64,000 nucleotides of DNA, from assembly GCA_050174775.1 (NCBI GenBank), contig JBFXJP010000002.1:248001-312000 (forward strand), given 5' to 3'. Below the pieces are notes generated by a model, which worked only from the letters and a program-made list of their open reading frames with translations, did not search any database and had not been told where the DNA came from. The translations under genes were made by a program, and so were the position numbers. Source of the stretch: CAYPGJ01 sp050174775 (GTDB taxonomy: Bacteria; Planctomycetota; Phycisphaerae; Phycisphaerales; UBA1924). This document shows, piece after piece, positions 24,467-32,816 of this stretch (position 1 is the stretch's first letter; each line of letters begins with the position of its first letter).

Positions 24467-25950
24467 TGGGCTTCTTCTTCGCGCGAGCCAAGGCGAGCGA
24501 GCCGCGGCAGATTGCGCCCGTCAAGGGCGCGCTGATCCGCCGGATGGCGGGGATCGCGGCGCGGTTCGACGCGGCCACGACCAACGACGCCAACCGCCGG
24601 CACTGGTCGATGGCGGACTCATTGAGCGCCGACGCCGCGGCTTCTCCCGAGGTGCGGCGCATCCTCCGCGCCCGGGCGCGCTACGAGGTCGCCAACAACG
24701 CCTATGCGCGGGGCATTGTCCTGACGCTGGCGAACGACGTGATCGGCACGGGGCCGCGGCTCCAGATGCTGACCGACGACGCGGAAGCGAACGCCGTCAT
24801 CGAGGAGGCCTTCGCGCGGTGGTGCAAGGCGATCGGGCTGCCCGAGAAGCTCCGCACGATGCGGATGGGCCGCGCCGAGAGCGGCGAGGTCTTCGGCGTT
24901 CTCGGCAGCAACCCGCGCCTGCCCGTCCCGGTAAAGCTCGACCTGCGCCTTGTCGAGGCGGACCAGGTGGCGACGCCGACGATCGAGCTGCTCGACGACC
25001 GTGGCGTGGACGGGATTGTCTTCGACGCCTTCGGCAACCCGGTCGAGTACCACATCCTCAAGTCGCACCCGGGCGACACGAGCGCCGGCGGGCGGCTGTC
25101 ACTGGCGAGCGAGTTCGACCGCGTGCCGGCGGAAGCGGTCTTGCACTACTTTCGCGCCGACCGGCCCGGCCAGTCGCGCGGCGTCCCCGACATCACACCC
25201 GCGCTGCCGCTCTTCGCGCAGCTGCGGCGCTACACGCTCGCGGTGCTGGGCGCAGTGGAGACGGCCGCGGACTTCGCGGGCATCCTCTACACCGACGCTC
25301 CCGCGAGCGGCGAGGCCGAGGCCGTCGAGCCGATGGACGCCATCGAGCTCGAGGCGCGGGCGCTGCTGACGATGCCGGGCGGCTGGCGGATGGAGCAGAT
25401 CAAGGCCGAGCAGCCCTCGACCACCTACGCCGAATTCAAGCGGGAGATCCTCAACGAGATCGCCCGCTGCCTGAACATGCCGTTCAACGTCGCAGCGGGG
25501 AACTCATCGGGCTACAACTTCGCCAGCGGCAAGCTCGACCACCAGGTCTACTTCAAGAGCATCCGCGTCGAGCAGGAGCACCTCGGGCGCGTCGTGCTCG
25601 ACCGGCTGCTGGCCGCGTTCCTGCGCGAGGCTGTGCTGATCAGCGATCTGCTGCCGCTGCGGGTGCGGACGCTGGCGGCTTCGAACGACCTGCCCGCGCA
25701 CCAGTGGTTCTGGGACGGGCAGAGCGAGGTCGACCCGCTCAAGGAGGCGAGCGCGCAGGCGACGCGCCTCACGAATCACACGACGACGCTCGCCTACGAG
25801 TACGCCCGGCAGGGACGCGACTGGGAGGCCGAGCTGCGCCAGTGCGCCAAGGAACGGGCGCTCATGGAAGAGCTCGGCCTGACGGTCGAGGAGGCCGCGC
25901 CCGCACTCAACCGAACGGGAGGCAGGGATGCCGAAGACGGCGAAGAGTGA
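24466..25950 (+). CDS. Phage portal protein, lambda gpB family
   Basis: The protein has 494 residues. RARARYEVANNAYARGIVLTLANDVIGTGPRLQ (about 68-100) and VLHYFRADRPGQSRGVPDITPALPLFAQL are lambda-type portal signatures, followed by the long helical stem and AGNSSGYNFASGKLDHQVYFKSIRVEQ. Portals form the dodecameric ring for DNA entry and tail attachment. Length matches the family (about 500). It overlaps the protease-capsid gene by 23 bases. Confidence 0.93.
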   Translation: MGFFFARAKASEPRQIAPVKGALIRRMAGIAARFDAATTNDANRRHWSMADSLSADAAASPEVRRILRARARYEVANNAYARGIVLTLANDVIGTGPRLQMLTDDAEANAVIEEAFARWCKAIGLPEKLRTMRMGRAESGEVFGVLGSNPRLPVPVKLDLRLVEADQVATPTIELLDDRGVDGIVFDAFGNPVEYHILKSHPGDTSAGGRLSLASEFDRVPAEAVLHYFRADRPGQSRGVPDITPALPLFAQLRRYTLAVLGAVETAADFAGILYTDAPASGEAEAVEPMDAIELEARALLTMPGGWRMEQIKAEQPSTTYAEFKREILNEIARCLNMPFNVAAGNSSGYNFASGKLDHQVYFKSIRVEQEHLGRVVLDRLLAAFLREAVLISDLLPLRVRTLAASNDLPAHQWFWDGQSEVDPLKEASAQATRLTNHTTTLAYEYARQGRDWEAELRQCAKERALMEELGLTVEEAAPALNRTGGRDAEDGEE

Positions 25951-28006
25951 TCCCGCACGCCTGCTGCGCCTGTGCGCGCCAGTGGGCGAACTCGTCGCGG
26001 CGAAGGACGGCAGCGCCACGGACGGCGCGCCGTTGCCGCGACGGTTCGGGATGGTCGCGTACACCGGCGGTGCGATGCGTCTCGCGGGCTGGCCGCACCC
26101 AGTCGTCGTGGACCTCGCGGGGATGCAAGTCAGCGCCAAGAGCCGGCCCATTCTGAAGGACCACAACCCCTCGCTCATCGTCGGGCACACCGAGAGCGTG
26201 CGGGTCGAGGGATCGCAGCTGCTTGTCTCGGGCGTCGTCAGCGGGGCCGGGGCGGTGGCGCGAGAGGTCGTCGAGAGCAGCCTGTCGGGCTTCCCCTGGC
26301 AGGCGTCTCTCGGCGCGAGCGCGGAGCAGATCGAGACGGTGCCCAAGGGACGCAGCGCACAGGCGAACGGACGGACCTTCGACGGCCCCGTGCAGGTCGT
26401 GCGGCGGTCGCGGCTGGGCGAGGTGTCCTTCGTGGCCCTCGGCGCCGACGACGACACAGAGGCGCGCGTGGCCGCGCGCAAGGAGAACGCAGAGATGGAC
26501 TTCAACGCGTGGCTGGCAGCGAGGGGCTTCGAAGATGTGGACGCGCTGAGCGACGCCCAGCGCACCAGCCTCAAGGCGATGTACGACGCGGAGCAGAAGC
26601 CCACCCCGGCAACTGCGACGGCGGACGACCCGGCCGCGGTCGCGCGCATCGACGCTGGCGGCGTGGTGGCGGACCTCCGCGCGGAGGCCGCGGCCGAGAC
26701 CAAGCGGATCGCGGATGTGCGCCGCCTCTGCGCGGGCAAGCACAGCGAGATCGAGGCGAAGGCGATCGGCGAGGGGTGGGACATCGCCCGCACCGAGCTG
26801 GAGATCCTCCGCGCCGACCGGCCACAGGTGAGCGCAGTCCGCACGGGCGGCGACGCAACCAGCGCCAAGGCGCTCGAGGCGGCGCTGTGCCTCTCGGCGG
26901 GGCTGCCCGAATCGCAGGTCGGGCAGCACTACGACGAGCGGACGATGAACGCGGCCCTGTCGCGCGATCTCTCCGGCGCGGGGCTGCACACATTGCTTTT
27001 CGAGGTCATCCGGGCCTCGGGCGGCTATGCGCGCCCCGGCCGCGTGGACAACGAGACGATCCGGGCCGCGTTCAGCGCCGATCGGCGCCTCGTCGAGGCC
27101 GCCGGGACTTCCGGCTTCAGCACGATCTCGCTGACGGGCATCCTCTCGAACGTCGCCAACAAGACGATGCTCGGGGCGTACCAGGCCGTGCCCAGCGTGG
27201 CGTCCATGATCGCCGCGGAGACGGACGTGAACGACTTCAAGGAGGTGATCCGCTACCGCCTGACGGGCGTGGGCGTCTTCGAGAAGGTCGGACCGGACGG
27301 CGAACTGAAGAGCGCGGAGCTCTCCGAGGACGCCTACACGAGCAAGGTCGAGACCTACGGCCGCATGATCACCCTCACGCGGCAGATGCTCATCAACGAC
27401 GACCTCGGGGCGTTCCTCCAGATCCCCCGCATCATCGGGCGCATGAGCGCGCTCAAGCGCGAGGAGGCGCTCTTCGAGCTTCTCCTGGCCAACCCCGGCT
27501 CGTTCTTCAGCGTCGGCAACAAGAACTTCCTCTCGGGCGCGACGACGGCGCTGGCCATCGACTCGCTCACCTCGGCCGAGCAGGTGTTCCTCGACCAGAC
27601 GGACGGCGAGGGCAAGCCGATCCTGCTCGCGGCCAAGACGCTGCTCGTGCCCACCTCCCTCAAGGTCCGGGCGCAGCAGCTGATGACCGAGACGCGGGTG
27701 AACGAGTTCACCTCGTCGAGCAAGCCCGCCAACAACCCCCACGTCGGCAAGTTCACGCCCGTGGCGACGCCGTACCTCAACGCGCAGGGCATCGCGGGCG
27801 GCAGCGCGCTGGCGTGGTACCTCTTCGCCGACCCGGCGGACGTGGCGGCGATCGAGATCGCGTACCTCCGCGGCCGGCGCGTGCCCACCATCGAGAGCGG
27901 CGACACGAACTTCAACACGCTCGGCGTGCAGTGGCGCGGCTTCTTCGACTTCGGCGTCTCCATGCAGGACACCCGCGCGGCCGTCAAGGTCAAGGGCGAG
28001 GCGTGA
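25928..28006 (+). CDS. Prohead protease fused to Mu gpT-like major capsid protein
   Basis: The protein has 692 residues in one frame. Residues about 1-185 match HK97-type prohead proteases (ILKDHNPSLIVGHTESV holds the probable catalytic His; GFPWQASLGASAEQ follows, then SRLGEVSFVALGAD). A linker with helical, scaffold-like character covers about 190-370. The C-terminal part matches Mu gpT-type major head proteins (TGILSNVANKTMLGAYQAVP, FKEVIRYRLTGVGVFEKV, DDLGAFLQIPRIIGRM). The fusion would release capsid subunits by self-cleavage. It lies directly after the portal. Confidence 0.9.
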   Translation: MPKTAKSDPARLLRLCAPVGELVAAKDGSATDGAPLPRRFGMVAYTGGAMRLAGWPHPVVVDLAGMQVSAKSRPILKDHNPSLIVGHTESVRVEGSQLLVSGVVSGAGAVAREVVESSLSGFPWQASLGASAEQIETVPKGRSAQANGRTFDGPVQVVRRSRLGEVSFVALGADDDTEARVAARKENAEMDFNAWLAARGFEDVDALSDAQRTSLKAMYDAEQKPTPATATADDPAAVARIDAGGVVADLRAEAAAETKRIADVRRLCAGKHSEIEAKAIGEGWDIARTELEILRADRPQVSAVRTGGDATSAKALEAALCLSAGLPESQVGQHYDERTMNAALSRDLSGAGLHTLLFEVIRASGGYARPGRVDNETIRAAFSADRRLVEAAGTSGFSTISLTGILSNVANKTMLGAYQAVPSVASMIAAETDVNDFKEVIRYRLTGVGVFEKVGPDGELKSAELSEDAYTSKVETYGRMITLTRQMLINDDLGAFLQIPRIIGRMSALKREEALFELLLANPGSFFSVGNKNFLSGATTALAIDSLTSAEQVFLDQTDGEGKPILLAAKTLLVPTSLKVRAQQLMTETRVNEFTSSSKPANNPHVGKFTPVATPYLNAQGIAGGSALAWYLFADPADVAAIEIAYLRGRRVPTIESGDTNFNTLGVQWRGFFDFGVSMQDTRAAVKVKGEA

Positions 28007-28024
28007 TGCCCCCGGAAGCAAGCC

Positions 28025-28615
28025 ATGCCCAGCGTCACCAACTGGCTGACGTTCCAGTCGGTCATCGATGCCGGCCCCTCCGGGTCGGGCGCCGAGTGGA
28101 CCACTCTCACCGGCGCCCTGAGCGTCGGCGGACAGGAGGCGTCGAGCGGGCCGATCGGATTCCTCTCGGCGTTCGGCGAACAGACGACGCTCCTGCGTCT
28201 CTCACAGCCGAGCCTCGGCGGTCAGATCCCCGTCGAGTTCGTGCTGCTGGGCGTCGAGGTCGAGGTACGGGGGCGCTGGCAGGGGGCGTCGGATGGCGCC
28301 CGCACAGTCCCGGTCGATTCGGTGGTCGGCGCATCGGTGCGACAGAGCCTCGGCTCGTGCACACTGCCAATCAGCGGCTCGCCGGGGACCTGCATCAAGG
28401 GCGGGCCGACGAACAAGCTCGGTTTCAGCGAGGCGGACATCGCGCTGCCGGGCTTCGGGTTCCAGCTTCAGGGCACGAGCTCGAGCTTCAACTTCCAGGG
28501 CAACACCCTGCTGATCGACAGCGTGCGCACCCGCATCCACTGGGCCGATCCCGGCGAGCTTCAACCGAGCCGCGGACGGTCGCGGGCGGCGTTCATGCGC
28601 GGGGTCCTCGCATGA
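28025..28615 (+). CDS. Uncharacterised virion-region protein
   Basis: The protein has 196 residues. The sequence is rich in Gly, Ser and beta-forming residues (QIPVEFVLLGVEVEVRGRWQG, SRVRTRIHW-like C-terminal strand). It has two Cys (GSCTLPISGSPGTC). No family is recognised. Its position between capsid and head-tail genes suggests a virion decoration or minor capsid protein. Confidence 0.6.
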   Translation: MPSVTNWLTFQSVIDAGPSGSGAEWTTLTGALSVGGQEASSGPIGFLSAFGEQTTLLRLSQPSLGGQIPVEFVLLGVEVEVRGRWQGASDGARTVPVDSVVGASVRQSLGSCTLPISGSPGTCIKGGPTNKLGFSEADIALPGFGFQLQGTSSSFNFQGNTLLIDSVRTRIHWADPGELQPSRGRSRAAFMRGVLA

Positions 28616-28629
28616 GGGAGGCGGCGTAG

Positions 28630-28935
28630 ATGGCGCGGCGCAACAACCGCATCGCGATCCCCGCCGGTCCCGCGTGGACGGCGGTGTTCCGCTCGGCCGA
28701 CGCGGGCGGGACAGACGGTCCCGGCGCGCGCGAGCTTTTGCTCACCTGCGCCGCGGACTCGGCGTTCCCGATCGAGTACCGCGTCGAAGCGCCGGCGGAC
28801 CCGGCAAACGAGCAGGCGCGGCTCATGCCCGGCGAGGCGGCCCGCATCACAGGGCACAACCAGTTCATCCGCCACGTCGCGATGCGCGGCGTTGGTGGCG
28901 CCGCCACCGGCGGCGTTGAAGAAGCACGGTTCTGA
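28630..28935 (+). CDS. Small virion-region protein
   Basis: The protein has 101 residues from ATG 28630, after gggaggcggcgtag. It is beta-rich: IAIPAGPAWTAVFRSADAGG, then FPIEYRVEAPADPANEQARLMPGEAARITGHNQFIRHVAMRGVGG. It is perhaps a small capsid or fibre accessory protein. No family is recognised. Confidence 0.6.
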   Translation: MARRNNRIAIPAGPAWTAVFRSADAGGTDGPGARELLLTCAADSAFPIEYRVEAPADPANEQARLMPGEAARITGHNQFIRHVAMRGVGGAATGGVEEARF

Positions 28936-28948
28936 AGGAGCAGAAGCA

Positions 28949-29290
28949 ATGGCCACAGCGGTCTTTCGGCAACAGGGCGCGGCGATCGACTACACCCCCG
29001 GCAGCGATGTGGCCGCGGGCGCGGTCGTCGTGCAGGGCGAACTCGTGGGCGTGGCGCGCCTGGACATCAAGGCCAACACGCTCGGGGCGCTGGCCGTCGA
29101 GGGGGTTTTCGACTTCCCCAAGGCCACCGGCGGCGGCACGGCGATCGCCGCGGGCGCGGATGTGTTCTGGAACGCCGCGGCCCAGCAGGCGACGACCAAC
29201 GCCGCGGCCGGCGCGAACAAGAAGCTCGGCCGCACGGTGCGGTCCGCGGCGGACGGCGACGCGCTCGTGCGCGTCCGGCTCTCGCAGTGA
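28949..29290 (+). CDS. DUF2190 family protein, capsid decoration-like
   Basis: The protein has 113 residues from ATG 28949 with a gaaggag RBS. The sequence AIDYTPGSDVAAGAVVVQGELVGVARLDIKANTLGALAVEGVFDFPKA, followed by DVFWNAAAQQAT and KLGRTVRSAADGDALVRVRL, is typical of DUF2190. Members are small beta-barrel proteins next to capsid genes and probably stabilise the head surface. Confidence 0.85.
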   Translation: MATAVFRQQGAAIDYTPGSDVAAGAVVVQGELVGVARLDIKANTLGALAVEGVFDFPKATGGGTAIAAGADVFWNAAAQQATTNAAAGANKKLGRTVRSAADGDALVRVRLSQ

Positions 29291-29300
29291 GGAGGCGACC

Positions 29301-29687
29301 GTGGCGGACCTGCTCCAGCGCGGCGCGGCCTTCCTCGAAGACCAGCGTCACAGGCACATGACGAGGCCGGTGGTCTACATGCGCGGCGGCGCGAGCGTCG
29401 AGCTCGACGCCACCATCGGGCGGACGGTCTTCGACCAGCAGGACCAGTTCGGTGTGCTGCACCGCACGGAGAGCCGCGACTACCTGCTCCGCGCGGCGGA
29501 CCTCGTTCTGGCGGGCGAACCGGTTCTGCCCAAGTCCGGCGACCGCGTGCGCGAGCCCGCGGGCACGGGCGCGCTGCTGTACGAGGTCATGGCGCCCGGC
29601 TCGGAACCGCCGTTCCGCTACAGCGACCCGGAGCGGATCACGCTCCGCGTCCACACCAAGTTCATCGGACTGGAGGTCTCGCCGTGA
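29301..29687 (+). CDS. Head-tail connector-region protein
   Basis: The protein has 128 residues from GTG 29301 with a gaggaggcg RBS. It starts LLQRGAAFLEDQRHRHM and contains VVYMRGGASVELDATIGRTVFD, DYLLRAADLVL and LLYEVMAPGSEPPFRYSDPERITLRVHTKFIG. The size, beta-rich pattern and position match head-tail adaptors of prophages in this gene order. The specific role is inferred. Confidence 0.65.
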   Translation: MADLLQRGAAFLEDQRHRHMTRPVVYMRGGASVELDATIGRTVFDQQDQFGVLHRTESRDYLLRAADLVLAGEPVLPKSGDRVREPAGTGALLYEVMAPGSEPPFRYSDPERITLRVHTKFIGLEVSP

Positions 29688-29896
29688 GCCCGGGCGACAT
29701 CATCGCGATCGTGTCGGTCTCGCTGGCGGGGTTCATCGCCATGATCGGCCTCCTCGGCTGGATCGTGCGCATCCTCATGGCGATCCAGACCGAACTAGCG
29801 CGCCTGGCCTCCGAGGTGGGGCACCTGGCGGGACGCATCGACCGCGTCGAGCGGCGTGTGTTCGAGGAGCCCGAAGGGGGGAGGGTGCGGACATGA
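29684..29896 (+). CDS. Small single-span membrane protein with coiled-coil tail
   Basis: The protein has 70 residues from GTG 29684, overlapping the previous stop. The hydrophobic segment IIAIVSVSLAGFIAMIGLLGWIVRILM (about 6-32) is one membrane helix. A short heptad stretch follows (IQTELARLASEVGHLAGRIDRVERRV). Similar proteins occur in phage morphogenesis clusters. It could be holin-like, but the position among connector genes makes this uncertain. Confidence 0.6.
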   Translation: MSPGDIIAIVSVSLAGFIAMIGLLGWIVRILMAIQTELARLASEVGHLAGRIDRVERRVFEEPEGGRVRT

Positions 29897-30324
29897 GCGC
29901 CGTCGTCGCCCTCGCCGACGCCATCGCGGCGTCGATCAACGCCCAGACCTTCGCGCCACCGGTCACCGCCGAGCGCTCGCACCTGCCCATCTTCGACCTG
30001 GGCAAGGTGGGCGAGGCCATCAAGGTGAGTGTGGTGCCGCGGAGCCTGACGGTCGCCAACGCCTCACGCTCGCTGAACTTCTTCGACGCGTCCATCGATG
30101 TCGGCGTGCAGAAGCGCGTCGACCCCGAGGACCCCGCTCAGATCGACGCGCTCCTCGACCTCGTCGAGCAGATCGGCGACCACCTGCGGCTCAAGCGACT
30201 CGACACCATGCCGGATGCGCAGTGGATCTCGTCCGAGCACGAGCCGGTGCTCGCCGCCGAGCACCTCGAGCGGCTGAGCGTCTTCACCAGCGTCCTGACC
30301 CTCACCTACCGCCTGACGCGGTAG
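29893..30324 (+). CDS. Tail terminator-like protein
   Basis: The protein has 143 residues and overlaps the previous stop (ATGA). It begins ALADAIAASINAQTFA and contains VSVVPRSLTVANASRSLNFFDASIDVGVQKRVDPED, then LLDLVEQIGDHLRLKRL. The mix of an N-terminal helix and beta strands, its size, and its place directly before the tail tube gene fit a tail terminator/completion protein. The family is not certain. Confidence 0.6.
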   Translation: MSAVVALADAIAASINAQTFAPPVTAERSHLPIFDLGKVGEAIKVSVVPRSLTVANASRSLNFFDASIDVGVQKRVDPEDPAQIDALLDLVEQIGDHLRLKRLDTMPDAQWISSEHEPVLAAEHLERLSVFTSVLTLTYRLTR

Positions 30325-30339
30325 CCGGAGACGAACCAC

Positions 30340-30771
30340 ATGGCCATCCAGGGCATGTTCGCGGTCCTCAAGTTCAAGCTCGGCGGCGTCGGCTCGGCGA
30401 ACCCGTGGACCGACCTGACCAACGTGCGCGACCTGACGCTCACCGTCGAGGCGGGCGAGGCGGACGTCACCACGCGCGCCAACAGCGGCTGGCGGGCCAC
30501 GCTCGCGACCCTCAAGGAGGGCACGCTCGAGTTCGAGATGGTCTGGGAGCCGGGCGACGCGGGCTTCGAGGCGATCAAGGACGCGTTCTTGAACGGCACG
30601 GTCATCGGCCTGGCGGCGCTCGACTCGGGCGGCGCCTCGGGCGAGGGGCTCGTGGCGGACTTCAGCATCACCAACTTCAGCCGCGCCGAGCCGCTGGAGG
30701 AGGCGATCACCGTCAGCGTGACCGCGAAGGTCGCGGTGTTCGAGGAGTGGACCACTTCGGGAGTGTCGTAA
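30340..30771 (+). CDS. Major tail tube protein
   Basis: The protein has 143 residues. MAIQGMFAVLKFKLGG, WTDLTNVRDLTLTVEAGEADVTTRANSGWRATLATLKEGTLEFEMVW and TVSVTAKVAVFEEW are characteristic of siphophage tail tube proteins, with their alternating beta pattern. It would stack around the tape measure to form the tube. The stop overlaps the next ATG by one base. Confidence 0.82.
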   Translation: MAIQGMFAVLKFKLGGVGSANPWTDLTNVRDLTLTVEAGEADVTTRANSGWRATLATLKEGTLEFEMVWEPGDAGFEAIKDAFLNGTVIGLAALDSGGASGEGLVADFSITNFSRAEPLEEAITVSVTAKVAVFEEWTTSGVS

Positions 30772-31106
30772 TGGCGCTGCTCACCGTCACCCAGTCCAAG
30801 CGGCAGGCGACGCCCGTCGCCCTCGCCACGCCGGACCTCAACGGCGACTCGTTCCCGAACACCGGGCGCGAGGCGCTGCTCGTTCAGCACACCAACCCCG
30901 GCGGCGCGGCGCGCCTGCTCATCGTCACCACCGCGGCCACGCTCGACGGCGAGGCGGTGGCCGACAAGCAGGTCATCGTCCAGCCGGGCGAGACGCACCT
31001 GCTCGGGCCGTTCCCGGCGGGCGTCTACTCCAACCCGCAGGGGCAGGTCACCGTCAACTACTCGCTCATCACCGACCTCAAGGTCGCAGCCGTGAGGATC
31101 AGCTGA
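30771..31106 (+). CDS. Uncharacterised tail-region protein
   Basis: The protein has 111 residues. It is beta-rich (LLTVTQSKRQATPVALATPDLNGDSFPNTGREALLVQH, then LIVTTAATLDGEAVADKQVIVQPGETHLLGPFPAGVY). It lies between the tail tube and the chaperone-like gene, overlapping the former by one base and followed immediately by the latter. It resembles small beta-sandwich phage proteins of this position. Function is unknown. Confidence 0.6.
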   Translation: MALLTVTQSKRQATPVALATPDLNGDSFPNTGREALLVQHTNPGGAARLLIVTTAATLDGEAVADKQVIVQPGETHLLGPFPAGVYSNPQGQVTVNYSLITDLKVAAVRIS

Positions 31107-31592
31107 ATGAAGCAGTTCACCGACAACGCGGGACGCTCGTGGACCGTCGAGGTCAACGTCGCTGCATTGAAGCGCGTCAAGGGCCTGGCGGGCGTGGACC
31201 TGCTCGAGGTCCTCGACGGGACGCTCATCGAGCGATTGATCCGCGACCCGGTGCTCCTGTGCGACGTGCTCTTCGCCGCGTGCAAGCCCGAGGCGGACCG
31301 CGTGGGCGTCGGCGACGAGGAGTTCGGACGCGCAATGGCGGGTGATGCGATCGAGGCCGCCACCGGGGCGCTGCTGGATGAGATCGTGTCTTTCTGCCCG
31401 AGCCCGAGGGACCGGGCCGCCCTCGGGCGGGTGCTCGCGGCCACGCGGACCGCGATGGACAAGGCCCGCGACATGGTCGAGGCGCGCCTCGACGGGGGCG
31501 AGTTGGAGAAGGCGATCGACGAGGCGCTCGCGACGGCTGGGAACTCATCCACCGCTGCGCCGGCGTTGTCGGATGCGACCCCGCCGCCCTGA
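31107..31592 (+). CDS. Tail assembly chaperone-like protein
   Basis: The protein has 161 residues. KQFTDNAGRSWTVEVNVAALKRVKGLAGVDLLEVLD, then DPVLLCDVLFAACKPEA and FGRAMAGDAIEAATGALLDEIVSF are typical of the small helical proteins encoded between tail tube and tape measure. The family is often extended by frameshifting into a second reading frame. Here the next frame (-1) is open across the stop codon and matches the start of the following small protein. Confidence 0.75.
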   Translation: MKQFTDNAGRSWTVEVNVAALKRVKGLAGVDLLEVLDGTLIERLIRDPVLLCDVLFAACKPEADRVGVGDEEFGRAMAGDAIEAATGALLDEIVSFCPSPRDRAALGRVLAATRTAMDKARDMVEARLDGGELEKAIDEALATAGNSSTAAPALSDATPPP

Positions 31593-31606
31593 CGCTGCGG
31601 GACCTC

Positions 31607-31849
31607 GTGGCGATGGCCGAGGCGCGCGAGCGCAGCGACTGGGCGCGCACGAGCGCGCTCCTGGCGCTGATTGCCAACGCCCACCGGGACGCGAAGAAGA
31701 CGCGTCCCTTCAAGCCGAGCGACTTCGACCCTTACGGGCGGCGCGAGAGCAAGGCGAACGACATTCCGGCGCTGCGGGCGCTGTTCACGGGTAGGCAACG
31801 GGGATCGGGGACCGGGGACCAGACGGAAGGCAAGGAGGCTGACGGATGA
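31607..31849 (+). CDS. Second tail chaperone frame (possible -1 frameshift product)
   Basis: The frame yields 80 residues from GTG 31607, but has no good RBS. In this frame the codons run open back past 31559 and read DPAALTLRDLVAMAEARE, so the sequence is in the -1 frame relative to the preceding gene and continues it smoothly. ARERSDWARTSALLALIANAHRDAKKTRPFKPSDFDPYG matches the second part of tail chaperones of this class. It may be made as a fusion with the upstream protein, as with lambda gpG-T. Confidence 0.6.
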   Translation: MAMAEARERSDWARTSALLALIANAHRDAKKTRPFKPSDFDPYGRRESKANDIPALRALFTGRQRGSGTGDQTEGKEADG

Positions 31850-32343
31850 CGGTGAAGCACACGGTGTTCGTGGCGGGGCTCGCGCTCGTGGCGCTCATGC
31901 TGGCGGCGTGCGCCGCGGTCGATCTGGGCGACCTCATCCACGCGCGCACGCCCGCGAGCGTGCAGCAGCAGACGGGGCTGCCCAGCAAGCTCTCGCTCAA
32001 CGAGGCGGAAGCCGAGTACCGCGCGTGGGTGGAGCAGACGCGCCTCGCCGCGGCGCAGTGGCGGTCGAACATCGAGCGCTCCAACGAGGTCCGCGGGCTT
32101 CTCGGCCAGATCACGCTAGGGGCCCTCGACCAGATCGGCCCGACGCTGGGGGGCGTGCCCGTGCTCGGTCCGGCGCTGCCGGCGCTCACGGGATTGGCGG
32201 GGCTCTTCCTTGGCGGGGCGCGGCTGCGCAAGGAGAAGGAGGCGTCGTTCAACAAGGGGCTGGAGGAAGGCGGCGTGCTCGCGCGGGGCGGGCGGGTTGG
32301 GGGGGCGCCGCAGCCCGGCGTCCCGACGGGGGCCACCGCCTGA
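31846..32343 (+). CDS. Phage lipoprotein with coiled region
   Basis: The protein has 165 residues. The signal peptide ends in LAAC (Cys22), a lipobox. Residues about 52-80 are helical (NEAEAEYRAWVEQTRLAAAQWRSNIERSN). A Gly-rich hydrophobic stretch (VLGPALPALTGLAGLFLGG) follows. A spanin-like or superinfection-related envelope role is possible. It overlaps the preceding stop (ATGA) and the following start. Confidence 0.65.
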   Translation: MTVKHTVFVAGLALVALMLAACAAVDLGDLIHARTPASVQQQTGLPSKLSLNEAEAEYRAWVEQTRLAAAQWRSNIERSNEVRGLLGQITLGALDQIGPTLGGVPVLGPALPALTGLAGLFLGGARLRKEKEASFNKGLEEGGVLARGGRVGGAPQPGVPTGATA

Positions 32344-32813
32344 TGGCCGCGCCGCTCTTCGACATGAGGGTGAAGGACCTGTTCTTCGACCGGCCGAAGG
32401 TGCAGCGCGCGGTTGACCGCGCCCGTCGCCGCGCGCTCTCGAAGGCGGGCGCGTTCATCCGCCAGCGGGCGCGGACGAGCATGCGCCGGCGGCGGGGCTC
32501 GTCGGCGCCGGGATCGCCTCCCCACGCGCACGAGGGCTCGCTGCGGCGTCTGCTCTTCTTCGCCTACGACCCAAGCGCCGACTCCGTTGTCGTCGGACCG
32601 GTCGGCTTCCGTCGCAGCGACGCGCCGAACACGCTCGAGTTCGGCGGGGCGGCGACCGTCACGCGCCGGCGCACCCGCCCCCGGAGCGGCGGCACGCGCG
32701 GCGTCGAGTCGCGGCGTGTGCGCATCGAGGCCCGGCCCTACATGGGGCCGGCGCTGCGGAAGGAACTGCCCAACCTGCCCAAGCCGTGGGCGTCGAGCGT
32801 GCGAGGAGGGTGA
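32343..32813 (+). CDS. Virion morphogenesis-type protein (HK97 gp10-like)
   Basis: The protein has 156 residues, strongly basic (many Arg). The start is helical (VKDLFFDRPKVQRAVDRARRRALSKAGAFIRQRARTSM), followed by RRLLFFAYDPSADSVVVGPVGFR, then ARPYMGPALRKELPNLPKPW, a C-terminal pattern shared with HK97-gp10-like and minor tail completion proteins. It sits directly before the tape measure gene. An exact function is not assigned. Confidence 0.65.
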   Translation: MAAPLFDMRVKDLFFDRPKVQRAVDRARRRALSKAGAFIRQRARTSMRRRRGSSAPGSPPHAHEGSLRRLLFFAYDPSADSVVVGPVGFRRSDAPNTLEFGGAATVTRRRTRPRSGGTRGVESRRVRIEARPYMGPALRKELPNLPKPWASSVRGG

Positions 32814-32816
32814 CCG

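Noticed and set aside
25907..28021. A 704-residue frame opposite the capsid gene
   Set aside because: It is an antisense shadow of the protease-capsid fusion.
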